Below are positions 30,570-43,392 of a stretch of 64,000 nt of DNA, one piece after another (position 1 is the stretch's first letter; the number at the start of each line of letters is the position of its first letter). Made by a program: the position numbers and the translations under genes. Origin of the DNA: Bathynomus jamesi (taxonomy: Eukaryota > Arthropoda > Malacostraca > Isopoda > Cirolanidae); NCBI GenBank assembly GCA_023014485.1, contig JAJOZX010003209.1, forward strand, positions 310,001 through 374,000, written 5' to 3'. The notes under the pieces were generated by a model. That model saw only the letters and a program-made list of their open reading frames with translations, was not told the origin of the DNA and made no database searches.

Positions 30570-31421
30570 AAATTACACTAGAGAAATAGCCCACCTCATA
30601 AGGCAACGTAACAACCTCAAACATAACACACAAACACCACACACAGAAGCCATAAAACAGCAGATACAACAGCTCAACACAGAAATAAACAACAAACTCA
30701 AAGAAAAACAAACAGAAACATTTAGGGAATTTATAACAACACTAAACCACTCCACACATACATCCAGGCTATACAAGACTATAAACAGCATTACCACTCT
30801 AACAGCGGCATTCACACCTCACACGCGGCTATCTGTAGCAGCCAAAATAATGTCCCAACATATACACAACAAGCTAACATTCTGGTTAATCACTACGCAA
30901 AGATAAGTCACTTAAACAAAGACAACAACCAGAAACACGCTGACAGACAAACAGCCAGACACAAGAAAACATACAGACTCGACACGACCATTACACACTT
31001 CAATACAGACCAGACCACCAAGATCATCAAAAACATTATGAATTCGAAGGCTACTGGACCAGACAACATATCTATCATAACATACACCTTAAACACTTGG
31101 GCCCACAGGGAATACCAGCTCTCACAAATATCAGCACATATTCATACCAACACTGTATTATTCCTGCATAAAGAAACAAGGTAAAATTATTACACTACTC
31201 AAACCAAACAAAAATCCAACAGAACCAGCTTCCTATAAACCCATTACTTTACTATGTACACTTTCCAAAGTAACAGAAAGACTAATCTTACAAATCACCA
31301 ACCCATACATACCACTATCGCCTACTCAACATGGATTCAGACCTCACCACTCAACCACGACATTACTCACGAACCTCACGCAGCACATCATGGATGGCAT
31401 CAACTCCAGACGACCAGCTCA
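30570..31421 (+). pseudogene. LINE-D linker and first reverse transcriptase blocks
   Basis: An A-rich linker leads to SKATGPDNISIITYT (about 31047), GKIITLLKPNKNPTEPASYK and PITLLCTLSKVTERLI (31182-31290), then LSPTQHGFRPHHSTTTLLTN (about 31317). The frame continues to QRT at 31421 where the TAGGG transposon interrupts. Frameshifts are present in the linker. Confidence 0.75.
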
Positions 31422-31670
31422 ACGTACATTAGGGTGTATCACTTTTGGACTTTTTTGAAAAGTTATGGTGCTTACCTCTAATATTGTGACAAATTAACCA
31501 AAAACCATGAATAAACCAAAAAAAGACACTCGGGTAATATTTAGGGTTCCCGCCCCCATTTGAAAAATAAGCCCCCTATTCACAAAAAATGGTGATTTTT
31601 GGTGATATTTTTGGTCATAGTTTCCTTACTAATCATCGTATTTAAAAAATGTTGCTACCAAAATGTAGAG

Positions 31671-32198
31671 AATAATAATGCGCTTCAATCTCAATAGTTT
31701 TTATTAACCTTTGAGTTAAATTTATTAATTTTTTATATCTCTTTGGTCATTTTGATGCATTTTCTAAGAGAAAAATGCTGCTGTTTTATATCTTTGGAAG
31801 ATCTGAACTGCAATAAAATATTATCTTATATACTTTGGATGTCACCGCCATCCATAGAGTATCATCCCAATGCAGCTCTGCGACGATGGGCTTTGAAAAT
31901 ATAAATCAAAAAAGCAGACGGACTTAAATGAGCAACACTTTTTTGGTTTAGAGATTCAAAGTGGGAACAACTTTGCACATGTTCAGTAGATTAAAATTAG
32001 TAAATTTTGCAAAAATAAAAATGACAACTGTAGACTTAAATTTTTATTAATCTAAAAAAATATGCAAAGCTCCATCGTTTCTTTTTATTTTTTATTATGA
32101 AATACAAACACGAAACAATTTTAATCAAATAGAAAGAAAGTGCTATTTAAATTATAATGAAAAATTGTAAATGAAATGAAATTATAAATGGAAAGAAA
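31671..32198. other. Untranslated region of the TAGGG transposon
   Basis: AT-rich sequence downstream of the transposase on the minus strand. No coding signal. Confidence 0.6.
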
Positions 32199-34440
32199 CT
32201 ACAAATTCAAGAGACCTTGTTTGGAAAACTTTGGGAAAACAAGCCTGTTTTCCTCTACAACTTGAAGCAATGCCTGAAATTCACCTTCATCCCTGCATGA
32301 GCCATGAAAATCCTGCAAAAGTTTGATACCCCTTTCTGCAATATCATTAACAACCTTAGTTGAAGAGAGTATTCTCTTCATCCGTTGAAAATCATTGTTG
32401 CTGTCCCACGTTACAGCTGGAGTCCTTATCCAATCTCCCGTTGAACCAAGGACTTTGAATACAAACCATGAGTTTGGACCAACTAACTGCTGAATTTTAA
32501 TTTGTTCTTTTAGGATGGGAAACATCGGCTTACCCTGTTTGAATTCTGGTGGTTGATTGAAAGAGGAAAGTTTTTTGGCCACCTTGTCCTTTTCACTATG
32601 AGGTAAATCTCCAAAGAGAGAAAGGGTTACAAGTTCTTCAGATAGGTACCAGTAATGACCTTTTAGAGTTTTGAGGGCAGCTTCCGCTACTTCCATGCCA
32701 ATCTTCTTGTACTGAACTAATTCGTTGTATAGGAGGAGGTCATTTTCAGGAGCTCAAGTGGGTTGGTGACTGATAGCCAGTACTTGGAGTAGATCAACGA
32801 TGTAGCTTTTTTATTGTAACATTATCATATCCGGCTTGGTCTGAAAATGCTAACATCTTATTCGTATACAATATGACAGCCATCCGTCTGACGTGATGGA
32901 GAGCTCCTGGCTTGATCCAGTGTATTCCTCTGGCAGGAATTTCTCCTAAAACGAGCATAGTTGTTTCAGCTACCTCTTTGTAATCATCCCTGGGAAGGCT
33001 CTGGTTATCTTTGAGCAAATCTGTCACAAAATCTATGGCGCATTTTTTCAGGTCCTTGAGATGTCTGTCATTGATAAATAGCTGTTTGGAGGGTTGCTTA
33101 GTATCTAGCTTTTCCCATATACCATCTTTGAAGGTCTTGAAAGATTCGGTTTTGGGTGAAGTAGATTTTCCAAATACCTTTAGATACACTGCTGACAAAA
33201 CTCGTTCTGCCATATGGTGGCGACAAGCAAGCCATAATAATTTTTTTCCAAAGAGGTCTTCCAGTACTTTACAAGCCCCTTTTATCCAGCCAGTATTGGA
33301 TGAAGCAGTATCGAATACCATTTCGTAAACCTTATCCTGTAATTTCCATTCTTGGATTGTGTTAAAAACAGTACAAGCTTGTGTCGATCCAGTTGAGACA
33401 CCGATATCGGGTATCGAAAGAAGTTTCTCAACATTCTCTCCCGATAAAAGTATTGCCAATCGATCCTGCTTTCCTCCTGAAACATTCAGTATCATTTTGC
33501 TGTCCCAGTGGACTACACAATATTGAGGTGGGTTGAACGACTCTTTAATAGTGTCAGCAGTAGCTTTCCTCGACTTCTTCGCAGCTCGCGCAGAAGTACT
33601 TTTCGATAATGACATCTCTTTTAAATCTAGCCCACATTCAGCTGCTACCACAGATGCAAATGTCGAGCGTTGTCCGAATGATAGTCCTAAACGATCAGTT
33701 GTATTAGATATTAATGATGACTGTAGTAACTTAGGACGTTTTGATGGGCCTGGGCTCAGAGTAAAATCATCTTCACCATTACTTGAGTCTACTAACTCGC
33801 CTTCAGATGATTCAAGTTTGTGTCTCTCTTCTTCTAATGCCTTTCGCTCTTTTTCTTTCAATTTTCTTCGTTCTTCACCTTCTATTCTAGCAGTCTTTTT
33901 AATCAGTTTGGCTACATAAGCTTTATCGATCGGACCCATAGAATATATTCTAGCACTTCCCTGATCTTCCAAAAAGCGAAGATCCTCATTCTTCTGTTGT
34001 ATAGTTCTCAATGTATCATTTTGGATCTCATTACATACATTTTCAGTTGATATATCAAATAAGTTATCTAAACGAGAGAGAAAAGATGTTTTTTGGGTTT
34101 CATAACATTTCTTCTTTATATTTTTGTTCAACTTCTCATGCTCTTTTATCAAATCCCACAACATTTTTTGGGGTCCTTTCTGCTTTCTAACGGATTTTGA
34201 TGGTATGCCAGCCATAATCCACACCTTTTCTACCTTATCTAATACTCTCACAATATTTTCTTCCTTTGACACATTGTCGCTTTTCTTTTGATCCCTTCTC
34301 AAGGAGAAAAAGTGACTGAGAACTTCACTATTCGTTGGAAGCATGCTTCCTTCTCTTGCGCATATGTCTTCCACTAACTTTCCCAATAAAGAATCATATT
34401 TTCTTAGGTCTGTTCTTAATATTGGCTTACTGTTAGCCAT
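32199..34440 (-). pseudogene. hAT-like transposase of the TAGGG transposon, nearly intact
   Basis: A 548-codon frame (34440-32794) and a 165-codon frame (32696-32199) are separated by a frame break of about 100 bases. In order: charged N-terminal half with coiled-coil-like KLKEKERKALEEERHKLE, SNTTDRLGLSFGQRS, PPQYCVVHWDSKMILNVSG (candidate first Asp), YEMVFDTASSNTGWIKGACK (candidate second Asp), LLWLACRHHMAERVLSAVYL (CxxH-like), RGIHWIKPGALHHVRRMAVI, and in the second frame TKVVNDIAERGIKLLQDFHG (candidate Glu). Every block recurs in 43393-45885 and in weaker form in 9921-11505. The domain order fits a divergent hAT-like RNase H-fold transposase. The start ATG at 34438-34440 lies about 240 bases from the terminal repeat. 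Confidence 0.75.
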
Positions 34441-34937
34441 GACTATTGACTAATTTTAATAAACTACGAAATTAAGCAAATCTATAATAGAATTCTGAAA
34501 GAAAAGCAAATTTATCATACATTTGGTTATATTTGCATACTTTTTGTAGATAAAACCTGGAAATATTGTAAATAAATGTTATAGAAATGAAAACAGAGGG
34601 AAAAATTTCATAAGGTCCACTCAAATATCAGTACCGTATACAACTAAAATAGTTTTAAAACGTTCACAATGAGAGGATACCATTATTCTCTACATTTTGG
34701 TAGCAAAACTTTTGAAATACGATGATTAGTAAGGAAACTATGATCAAAAATATCTCCAAAAATCACCATTTTTTTGTGTGAATAGGGGCTTATTTTTCAA
34801 ATGGGGGCGGGGACCCTAAATATTACCCGATTGTCTTTTGTTTGTTTATTCATGGTTTTTGGTCAATTTCTCACAATATAAGAGGTAACACCATAACTTT
34901 TCAAAAAACGTCCAAAAGTGACACACCTAACGTACAC

Positions 34938-35554
34938 TATTAGCAACAATAGACAGTAGTAAAGCATTTGATGCTATCCCACGCTTCCCTCTCATAAACA
35001 AAATACTCAACACAAACATGCACAATAACACCAAAAGGTGGCTGAGCAACTATCTTTCAGGAAGATACTCACATGTCACATTTAATGGCAAGTCATCCAA
35101 AAACAAGCTTTTTCCGAATGGGGTCCCTCAAGGCTCTGTTCCCTCACCAACACTCTTCAGTTTATACATGCATAACATCCCAACACCCATAGATAACAAG
35201 CTTACCGTATCATCATATGCAGATGACATCACTCTAACATCCACCAACAACAACATCGACACCGCTATAAATAACCTACAAACATACATGAACAGTATAC
35301 AAGATTGGCACATACACACTAGACTCAAAGTAGCGCCCACAAAATCAACCATCATCTTGTTTACAAGCAACACAAAAGAACACCAGATAACTCCACAGCT
35401 TACACCAAACAACACCAACATTCCACACACTCACAGGACCAAAATACTTGGGGTCACATACAACACATCATTATCGTTTGCAAACCACATTCAGGACATT
35501 AAAAACAAATGTACGTCAAGACTTAACACGCTTAGGGTACTACAGGCACAAACT
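34938..35554 (+). pseudogene. LINE-D reverse transcriptase, catalytic and thumb blocks
   Basis: The frame resumes after the transposon as LLATIDSSKAFDAIPRFPLI, then KRWLSNYLSGRYSHVTFNGK, NGVPQGSVPSPTLFSLYMHN (about 35118) and SSYADDITLTSTNN with catalytic YADD (about 35212). It continues through HRTKILGVTYNTSLSFANHI to NTLRVLQAQT. Ser replaces the usual Leu or Phe before KAFD. The match to copy 2 (63.7 kb) stops at about 35554. Confidence 0.85.
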
Positions 35555-35580
35555 TACAACGGATATTGGTCGTTTTGAGA
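35555..35580 (-). other. Short trace of the LTR retrotransposon left of LINE-E
   Basis: ACGGATATTGGTCGTTTTGAGA here matches 9250-9270 of LTR copy 1 (one base indel). In copy 1 this is followed directly by GTAGGGCATG, and GTAGGGTATG occurs at 37648, on the far side of LINE-E. The two pieces are therefore the split flanks of the LINE-E insertion. Confidence 0.8.
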
Positions 35581-37647
35581 ACTTAGAATAAGATAGAATA
35601 ACCTTTATTAATAATAATAAAATAAATACATTTTTTCAATTTACAATGCCATGAATAATTGTGCAGCTCGACTATTTATTTAATTTAATTTGGCCCTTAA
35701 CCTTTAGGCTTTACTGGGCTCTTATTAAAAATAAGCAGCTAGTTGTTATTAATTAATAATAATAAATAAATAAATAAGTAAATAAGTATTATTAATAGTT
35801 AAAACAAGTATTATAATATTAAACAATATTAATGGACAATATTAAACAGTATTAGTGGACATTAATCCTAGATTTTTGTTAGTATGCCACTATTAATCGG
35901 GATTTCAACTTGTTTTTAAACAAATTTACATTCACAATATTTTTTATATCGGCGTGCAAGTCATTCCATAGTTTCAATCCAATGAAAATGGGTAGTTTTT
36001 GAGATGAAGACGATCTAAATTGAGGTATAACAAGCTTTGATCTATTTCTGGTGTGATACGAGTGGATTTCTTGAGGAGTTACAAAATATCTATTTACCCA
36101 TTGCAAATTAATGATTTTGTTCTTACACTTGTAAATAAAAATAAAATGTGCCAGTTTGGTTATATCGTTGAGCTTTAGTAGGTTTAGCTCTTTAAATAAT
36201 GTACTAGAGTGATCAGGGAAATCAGCATCAGATAATAACCTTATTGCTCGTTTTTGGATGACAAAGATACCATTTAATGCGTTGTTAGCTGAGTTTCCCC
36301 ATACAAGGTTGCAGTATGTTATATAAGGAAGTACAAAAGTATGATAAAGAGTCAATAAAACTTGTTTAGGGACTACATTTCTAAGTTTAAACATTATAGC
36401 AACGCTCCTTGAAGTCTTTTTCGCGATATAATTTACATGATCACTCCATTGCAAATTCTTATCTAGCATTACACCAAGAAATTTTGTTACAGTACACTCC
36501 TTTATGGCGATTTCATTAACATTAAGTTCATCAGGATATACATTTCTTTTATTAGTAAAAATCATGAAATTTGTTTTACTGGTATTTAGGAAGAGTTTAT
36601 TGGTGGTCAACTATTTCATTACACTGATGAATTCCGAATGAAATATATTCTTCGCTGTATTAACATCTTTGCAAGAAAAAGAGACAGTTGTATCATTTGC
36701 AAAATTCATGAAGTTCAGTTTATCAGATGAACGTGGAAGGTCATTTATATATAATAAAAATAACAGTGGACCCAGAACTGAGCCCTGTGGCACACCATGT
36801 TTGACAAGCGCTTTAGTTGAGTAAACCTTATTTACTGATACAAAATGATATCTATTGGACAAATAACTTTTAAACCAATCACTGGTTGCTCCTCTAAAGC
36901 CGTAACAATATAATTTATTAAATAGAATATTATGGTCTATTACATCAAACGCCTTACTCAAATCCATAAATATTGATATCATTATTTCTTTGTTCTCTTT
37001 AGCTATATTTACATTTTCCATAAGATTTAAAATAGCCATTTTCGTTGTTTTTTTTATTATGGAAGCCATATTGATTTGGAGATAATAAATTGTAGGATTC
37101 TAAATATCGCTGCATTCTACGTTTTACAATTTTTTCAAAAACTTTGCCGAACACAGATAATGAACACACCGGCCTGTAATTTGTTGCTTGTGTAGGATCA
37201 CCCCCTTTAAAAAGTGGTGTTATACAACCAATTTTTAGCATTGATGGGAATATTCCTTTGGAAATACTTTGATTGATAATTTTAGCCAAAGTTACAGATA
37301 TCTAATGTTATGAATGTTATTTTTTTGTATTTTTTAATTTACCAATAATATTCTGGACCTCAGTAGAGGTACAGTAGCAGGAACAAAAGAAAATGAATTT
37401 AGTGGGCTGGGTGGCATATATTCTAGAGGTGAGTGATCATTATTTATTAATTGTGAGCGAAGCTTATCCGCTATTGAAGTAAAATGTGCATTTAAAGAGT
37501 TTGCAATAGTAGTGTCATCAGTAATTTCTTTATTATCAACATTTAATTATTCTTTTTCAGAACTTTTGAATTGACTAAACTCTATAACTTGGAAAGTGTA
37601 AAATTTCAATCATTCCACGTCTCGAGCGTATTTCAGTAATTTAGTAC
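35581..37647 (-). mobile_element. LINE-E, Jockey-like LINE, minus strand, inserted in LTR copy 2
   Basis: The minus-strand order is linker, reverse transcriptase and C-terminal region, then an AT-rich 3' end (35581-35880) with TAATAAA-like runs. It splits the LTR retrotransposon between TTTTGAGA and GTAGGG. No clear target duplication. The 5' end is truncated before the endonuclease. Confidence 0.8.
35879..37550 (-). pseudogene. LINE-E reverse transcriptase, catalytic FADD changed to FAND
   Basis: Blocks on the minus strand: NAHFTSIADKLRSQL (about 37480), KIGCITPLFKGGDPTQATNYRP and SVFGKVFEKIVKRRM (37250-37130), SPNQYGFHNK, FMDLSKAFDVIDHNILFNKL (about 36970), HGVPQGSVLGPLLFLLYIND (about 36810) and MNFANDTTVSF (about 36710). 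The catalytic motif reads FAND where LINEs have F/YADD, which should abolish activity. A frame change lies near 37050 and a stop near 36610. The C-terminal frame 36610-35879 is intact and ends FKNKLKSRLIVAY. Confidence 0.9.
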
Positions 37648-37810
37648 GTAGGGTATGAATGCATGGGTATCGCCTAAACGGGTATATGGAGTACGTGTGG
37701 TGATAACTCTTGCACTGGAATTACAGTTAAAGAAACAATTTGTAAATGGGATAAACCGACGTTATGATTACTGTTCTTCGTTTCGTGTATTCGGTCCTTT
37801 TGGAGTGAAA

Positions 37811-38440
37811 TCAAAGTGGCAGATGGCTCCAATTTCGATTTCTAAACCTTCTGATTAGAAAGAACAGAATCGAATGAACGTTGTCCTGTAGAGCGATGCA
37901 GAGATGCATCACTCTCTTTGATGGGAAGAGAAAGAGTGGCAATTTTCTTCCGAATTCGTCGAGGTCATAAGCCGAGCTTGCATCATGTCCGAGGGACATT
38001 GGTGAGTTCTCCGTGACCTCACGTAAATTTGCAGAAGAAGGGGGATCCCTCGAAAAATCTGCGCAATGCTCACTACTCTTCTCAGTATGCGTGATTAGGG
38101 ACTTCATCTGGATCTGGGACGATCTCGTCACAGACCACTTCCCCCGACTTCCCTCGTGGGGTTTGGGATAGCCTCTTCATAGAGCACTTCCTTCGTCGTA
38201 CTGCGTCGCTATAGCCTACCGGTTGGAACACTTGAGTAGCCAAATTCCGAAAAGCGTTCCACATAGTAAAACTTTCCAACAAGAATGAGTGCAAGACGTT
38301 CCTTGCACAACCCTCTTCATCGTCTAAGAAGTGAATAACCATCCGAATCTCCGCGATATCATCGCGAACGTTATAATGAACATAATATCCCTCTTATGCG
38401 TCAAACCATTCATCCACGTACGGGGGGTACCAATTTACCG
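37811..38440 (-). pseudogene. Gag-like remnant of LTR retrotransposon copy 2
   Basis: The minus-strand frame starts PYVDEWFDA (with a stop), EGYYVHYNVRDDIAEIRMVI, then HFLDDEEGCARNVLHSFL, FTMWNAFRNLATQVFQ and GEVVCDEIVPDPDEVPN. The (A)DEW.DA.EGY....N..DD....M...FLDDEA...W....... pattern resembles a Ty3-like capsid region. Frame is lost after about 38080 but sequence similarity to copy 1 continues. The family call is moderate; domain search would settle it. Confidence 0.55.
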
Positions 38441-38444
38441 TATT

Positions 38445-40068
38445 CTCTCCCCTTAAAAATTGGAACCTTAGGATATTACTCGTCCGATAATTATATCAAT
38501 CCACTTTTCTTCGAAAACGACAAAGGAAAAGAAAAATGGACTTACAAAAAAAAAAAGGAAACTTATCTCTAATACCGTATATACAGCAGAATTTAAGGGA
38601 AAAACTTAAGCATGACATTAGCTCTTTCGGTTTAAATAAACAATAAAATCATCCCAAACGAAAATGCAAAACTTACCAGTCGATTTCGAAATGTTATTCG
38701 AAATGTACGAATTCATTTTAAGTTAACCCGAAAAAGAACCAAAAAAACAAAGTCAAAACTATTCGCGCACAAAACGAGTCAACAAACAAACGTATGCACA
38801 AACTATATATACACATATGACCAGTTACGTACAGTTAATTTAAGAGTCCACTAAAAAATGAAACTCAAATCCAGAATTCCGTTTTCTGTTAAAACAATAC
38901 GAGATAATTCAAATTAAATAAAATATTCACTTAAATTTTGTTTTTGTTTTTCCTCAAATTCCATAAATTTATCATATACAGTACTTTGCAGAAACCGTTT
39001 CGTTACAAACAATAAATAATACGCAAATACTGTATGCAAAAAGAAAACACACACTTGCAATTTTCTTTCCTCTTAAACAAAAAAGAGAAAGTTGAATTAA
39101 ATTGACTGCAAACACAGACAAACAAAACAATCGTTTTTAACTGACCAACGAAGAATTAAACTGTGTACAACAAATATAGTTCACCATCCATACATACACA
39201 CATATATATATATATATATACCCAAAATACTGCAAGAGAAAAAAAATCGTTTTACACTCACAACGAACCATACCGTTTACGAACAATAAACATATACTGT
39301 AATTTATTTATATACGTAAAACACTGCATGCAAAAAACACAAATCTTCGTACAACAAAAGAAGAATAATAATAAAAAAACAAATTTTCAACCCTATACGT
39401 TAATACTGGGATACCCTCCCCCCCCCGTACTTAAATTCCTTTTATTAATACTAATGTTAATCTTACTTGCCAAAAACACTTTTATTCCATTTACCGAGTT
39501 TTCCGATATTTCCCTCTTATTCCGTTTTGAAAGAGCGTTTGTTTTCGTTTTTTCTTTCAGTCTTGTCTTGAAAGGGCATTTGTTTTCGTTTTCTGAGTTT
39601 TCTCCAATGCCGACTATTCCGTTGGGCTGAGTTTTGAAAAACGTTTCGAAGTTTCTTTCAGTCTTCAATCTCGATACTTCCTCCACTCTTCGTTGTGGGA
39701 ATTTACGTCAGTGCTATGCGTCTCATATGACGTCCAATTTTCGTAACCAATTCCAATGCGGTCCGTCCGTTTTTCGTTGACGATCAAAGTCTTTGAAAAT
39801 CTTCTCCACTGTCGATAATTCTTCCACTCTTCTTTGTGGAAATTTACCTCAATGTTATGCGTCGCATATGACGTTACCAAGAGAAATTAAATTCGTGAAA
39901 TTTCTCTCTGCGTGCCCAATAATAATTTTCGTCACGGTCCTATCTTCTACACAAGTGAATGATTCCCGGCTGACTTCCTTGTAACGGGGTTTCTGACTGA
40001 ACAAAGATTTTCAAATCTTGCTCATCGGCGACAGCTTCGCAAGATGGCGGATGAAATGTTTTCTTTTG
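38445..40068 (-). other. Long untranslated leader of LTR copy 2
   Basis: AT-rich sequence with no convincing protein. It includes an imperfect internal duplication (about 39690-39745 and 39830-39885, sharing TTTACGTCA/TTTACCTCA and TATGCGTC.CATATGACGT) and a short (TA)n at 39203-39220. Minus-strand open frames of 97 and 71 codons here have no recognisable family. Confidence 0.5.
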
Positions 40069-40069
40069 A

Positions 40070-40086
40070 TCCTGGCAAGGTCGCCA
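40070..40086 (-). other. Candidate primer-binding site
   Basis: On the minus strand TGGCGACCTTGCCAGGAT starts one base after the LTR end. It begins TGG and its first bases complement the 3' end of a tRNA ending GGTCGCCA, as in arginine tRNAs. tRNA identity is inference. Confidence 0.55.
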
Positions 40087-40087
40087 G

Positions 40088-40880
40088 TGTCGGCGAGATG
40101 ATGTTATTCTTTTACACCATCTCCGACGCTTAAGGTATTCTCAGTATGTCGCTTCCTCGCACCGACAAGGAAGTTTATACCGCTTAATTAATCTGACTGC
40201 GAGATTCCGGAACACACTTTATACCCTTTTCCAATGGCGTCCTCTCCCTCAGTCCGTTGAGAGAATGGAATGTCTCTCTCGGAAGGATATAAATTACGAA
40301 GTTACCTTTGACAGTCTTTATTTCACAAGGTTGGAATCACTTTTAAACTATTAGATTTCTTTTAGAATACAGAGTAATTAGAAAATCACATCCTTTACAC
40401 AACACTCGTTTAGAGAATTGTAAAACGAAAAAAAAGGGCGAAACACCGAATTACTCTCAAAGTGTTTTTCACTCTGCCCTGGAGAAAACTCCCATGGTGC
40501 CACGTATTACAAAAGATTATTAAACTTGCAAGTCCTACTCTAATAATGATATTAGCAAAACAATTTATATAATTGTAGTTTTACACTTAACGCTTTTATG
40601 TGATTTATAATAGCCTAAAAGAACATTTAGAATTTAGGAATCTCTGTTTAAGATTTATAGATGTGGCACACTGGAGTCGTTTAGGGTTATCGAAAAAGGA
40701 TGCCAAGCAATGTACTGGCATCGAGGCACTTTATACAATATTAAAAATTTAACGGATTCATATTTTAATTTATACGAACAGAATAATATCTTTTAAAGGA
40801 TTAATACTTTAATTTATACAAACAGAATGATATTTTTAAATTTTAACAAATTTATTTTCCTGTTAAAACCCTTTTCCACA
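40088..40880 (-). repeat. Long terminal repeat, 5' LTR of copy 2
   Basis: It is homologous to 7878-8795. On the minus strand it starts TGTGGAAAAGGG and ends CTCGCCGACA, so it has TG...CA ends. Shared landmarks on the plus strand are AAGGTATTCTCAGTATGTCG and TTAAACTTGCAAG. Divergence between the two LTRs is substantial, with several indels, so the copies are old or from different insertions. Confidence 0.65.
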
Positions 40881-40972
40881 TGGTGCATGGAACAAGGAAC
40901 TTTTCTGGGAGTTCCATGTTCCATGCACGGTCTGTGTGTAACATAAAAGTTTCTCAGTGGACCATTCTGAGT

Positions 40973-41038
<66 letters not shown>

Positions 41039-41530
41039 CACAGTGTGTATATATATATATACACACTGTGTGTATATATATATAGAGTATATATATAATG
41101 TAGCAACATAGTACAATGCTAACCACTTTTTCTAAAGTTCTCATGAAATAAAATAAAAATATCATATTTACAGTATAATAGACAGTAACATAAATATCAT
41201 TGGCCTTAGTACGTCAGAAAAGTGTAATTTTCTATGGAAAACAAATTTACATTTCCATATTTTTCTCGTTTTATGTTTTTTAGGTGTAAGTGAAATGACA
41301 AAGTTAAAATATAGACATCTGTTCTAGTCGAAATAGTATATCCTTTACCTTTCTCTTGATTTAAAATGGGAATATGGGAATGCCTCTTGTCCGCAAAAGA
41401 AAAACATGAAAGAATTAAGACTTTTGGTCGAAGACGTATAGGCCCCTCTACTCCAAAGTGATGCTCCTCTGCCTTTTTTCTTTCTTTTCTTTTCTCAGCA
41501 AAGGTTATTGAGATGTTTATATACTTTTAA
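40881..41530. repeat. Hairpin, TA microsatellite and unassigned AT-rich stretch
   Basis: An 18-bp inverted repeat (40883-40900 with 40911-40928; GTGCATGGAACAAGGAAC against GTTCCATGTTCCATGCAC) lies right beside the LTR. A long (TA)n tract with internal ACACAGTGTGTATA palindromes runs from 40975 to 41097. Nothing is recognised from 41100 to 41530. Confidence 0.6.
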
Positions 41531-42770
<1,240 letters not shown>

Positions 42771-42796
42771 TAATTATATGTATATATATATAAATA

Positions 42797-42851
<55 letters not shown>
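42771..42851. repeat. (TA)n microsatellite, Tc1 target
   Basis: TA repeats broken by a few substitutions. The Tc1-like element starts at 42852 and TA repeats continue after 47210. Confidence 0.9.
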
Positions 42852-42853
<2 letters not shown>

Positions 42854-43392
42854 CACACCGGACAAAAAATTAGTCACCCCTCTCAGAATGTACCTAATAA
42901 TGTGTGACGGTAGCCCTGTTCAAAAATCAACTTTTTCTTATTTTCATAGGTTTCTGTACTTTTTCCCATGCTTTTTGACCTGAAAATGCCGAAAATCACA
43001 ACCATTTTGGCCTAGGTTGTTGGGAAGCATTGCCGCATGGAGCTTTAAGTTTTCTGCCTTGAAATCGGCCAAAGGCACCAGTTCCGGGGTCCCTTGAATC
43101 ATGTTTTGCACTATAACTTTTTATCTAAACAAGATAGAGCAACAAAATAGGCACCAAATTAAAGTGTTTTTAATCATCTTTCTAACTTATACAATTATGA
43201 TAGTCTTGGAACAAGAAATGGCACATTGGTACATACAAAGATTTCAGAAATATCACAAAATTCGTTTTCTCACACTCAAGGCAGACAAGGCGCCTTATTC
43301 ATGACACAAATTTGAGATTAACATTTTGTCACAAGTCTAATCGATCAGAAGTGAAAGCATTACATGATGATTAATTTCATAATGACATTTAC

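Larger units (their letters stand above)
31430..34929 (-). mobile_element. TAGGG-ended DNA transposon with about 240-bp terminal inverted repeats
   Basis: Ends are TAGGGTGTATCACTTTTGGA and TCCAAAAGTGACACACCTA. The arms (31430-31670 and 34685-34929) are highly similar reverse complements for about 240 bp. The target duplication is ACGTACAT (31422-31429) against ACGTACAC (34930-34937), 7 of 8. Inserted in LINE-D reverse transcriptase. It carries one transposase gene on the minus strand, nearly intact. Confidence 0.9.
28613..35554 (+). mobile_element. LINE-D copy 1, 2A-bearing APE-type LINE with two nested insertions
   Basis: Leader and N-terminal region (28613-28940), endonuclease (28990-29634 and 30226-30340), linker (30340-31130) and reverse transcriptase (31130-31421 and 34938-35554). 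Insertions are a foldback MITE at 29635-30225 and a TAGGG transposon at 31430-34929; both leave target duplications and the protein resumes after them. The coding strand is markedly A- and C-rich, unlike LINE-A and LINE-C. The 3' end is lost at about 35554, where LTR retrotransposon sequence starts; copy 2 at 63008-64000 has the missing part. Confidence 0.85.
37648..40880 (-). mobile_element. LTR retrotransposon copy 2, 5' half, minus strand
   Basis: On the minus strand the order is 5' LTR (40880-40088), primer-binding site, a long leader of about 1.6 kb (40069-38445), gag remnant (38440-37811) and then sequence shared with copy 1 up to 37648, beyond which LINE-E is inserted. No pol is present. 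The left remainder continues as a 26-base trace at 35555-35580. Confidence 0.7.

Noticed and set aside
39393..39880. Lysine-rich minus-strand frames in the LTR leader as a possible accessory protein
   Set aside because: Short, no family resemblance, and the region contains an internal duplication that explains the repeated residues.
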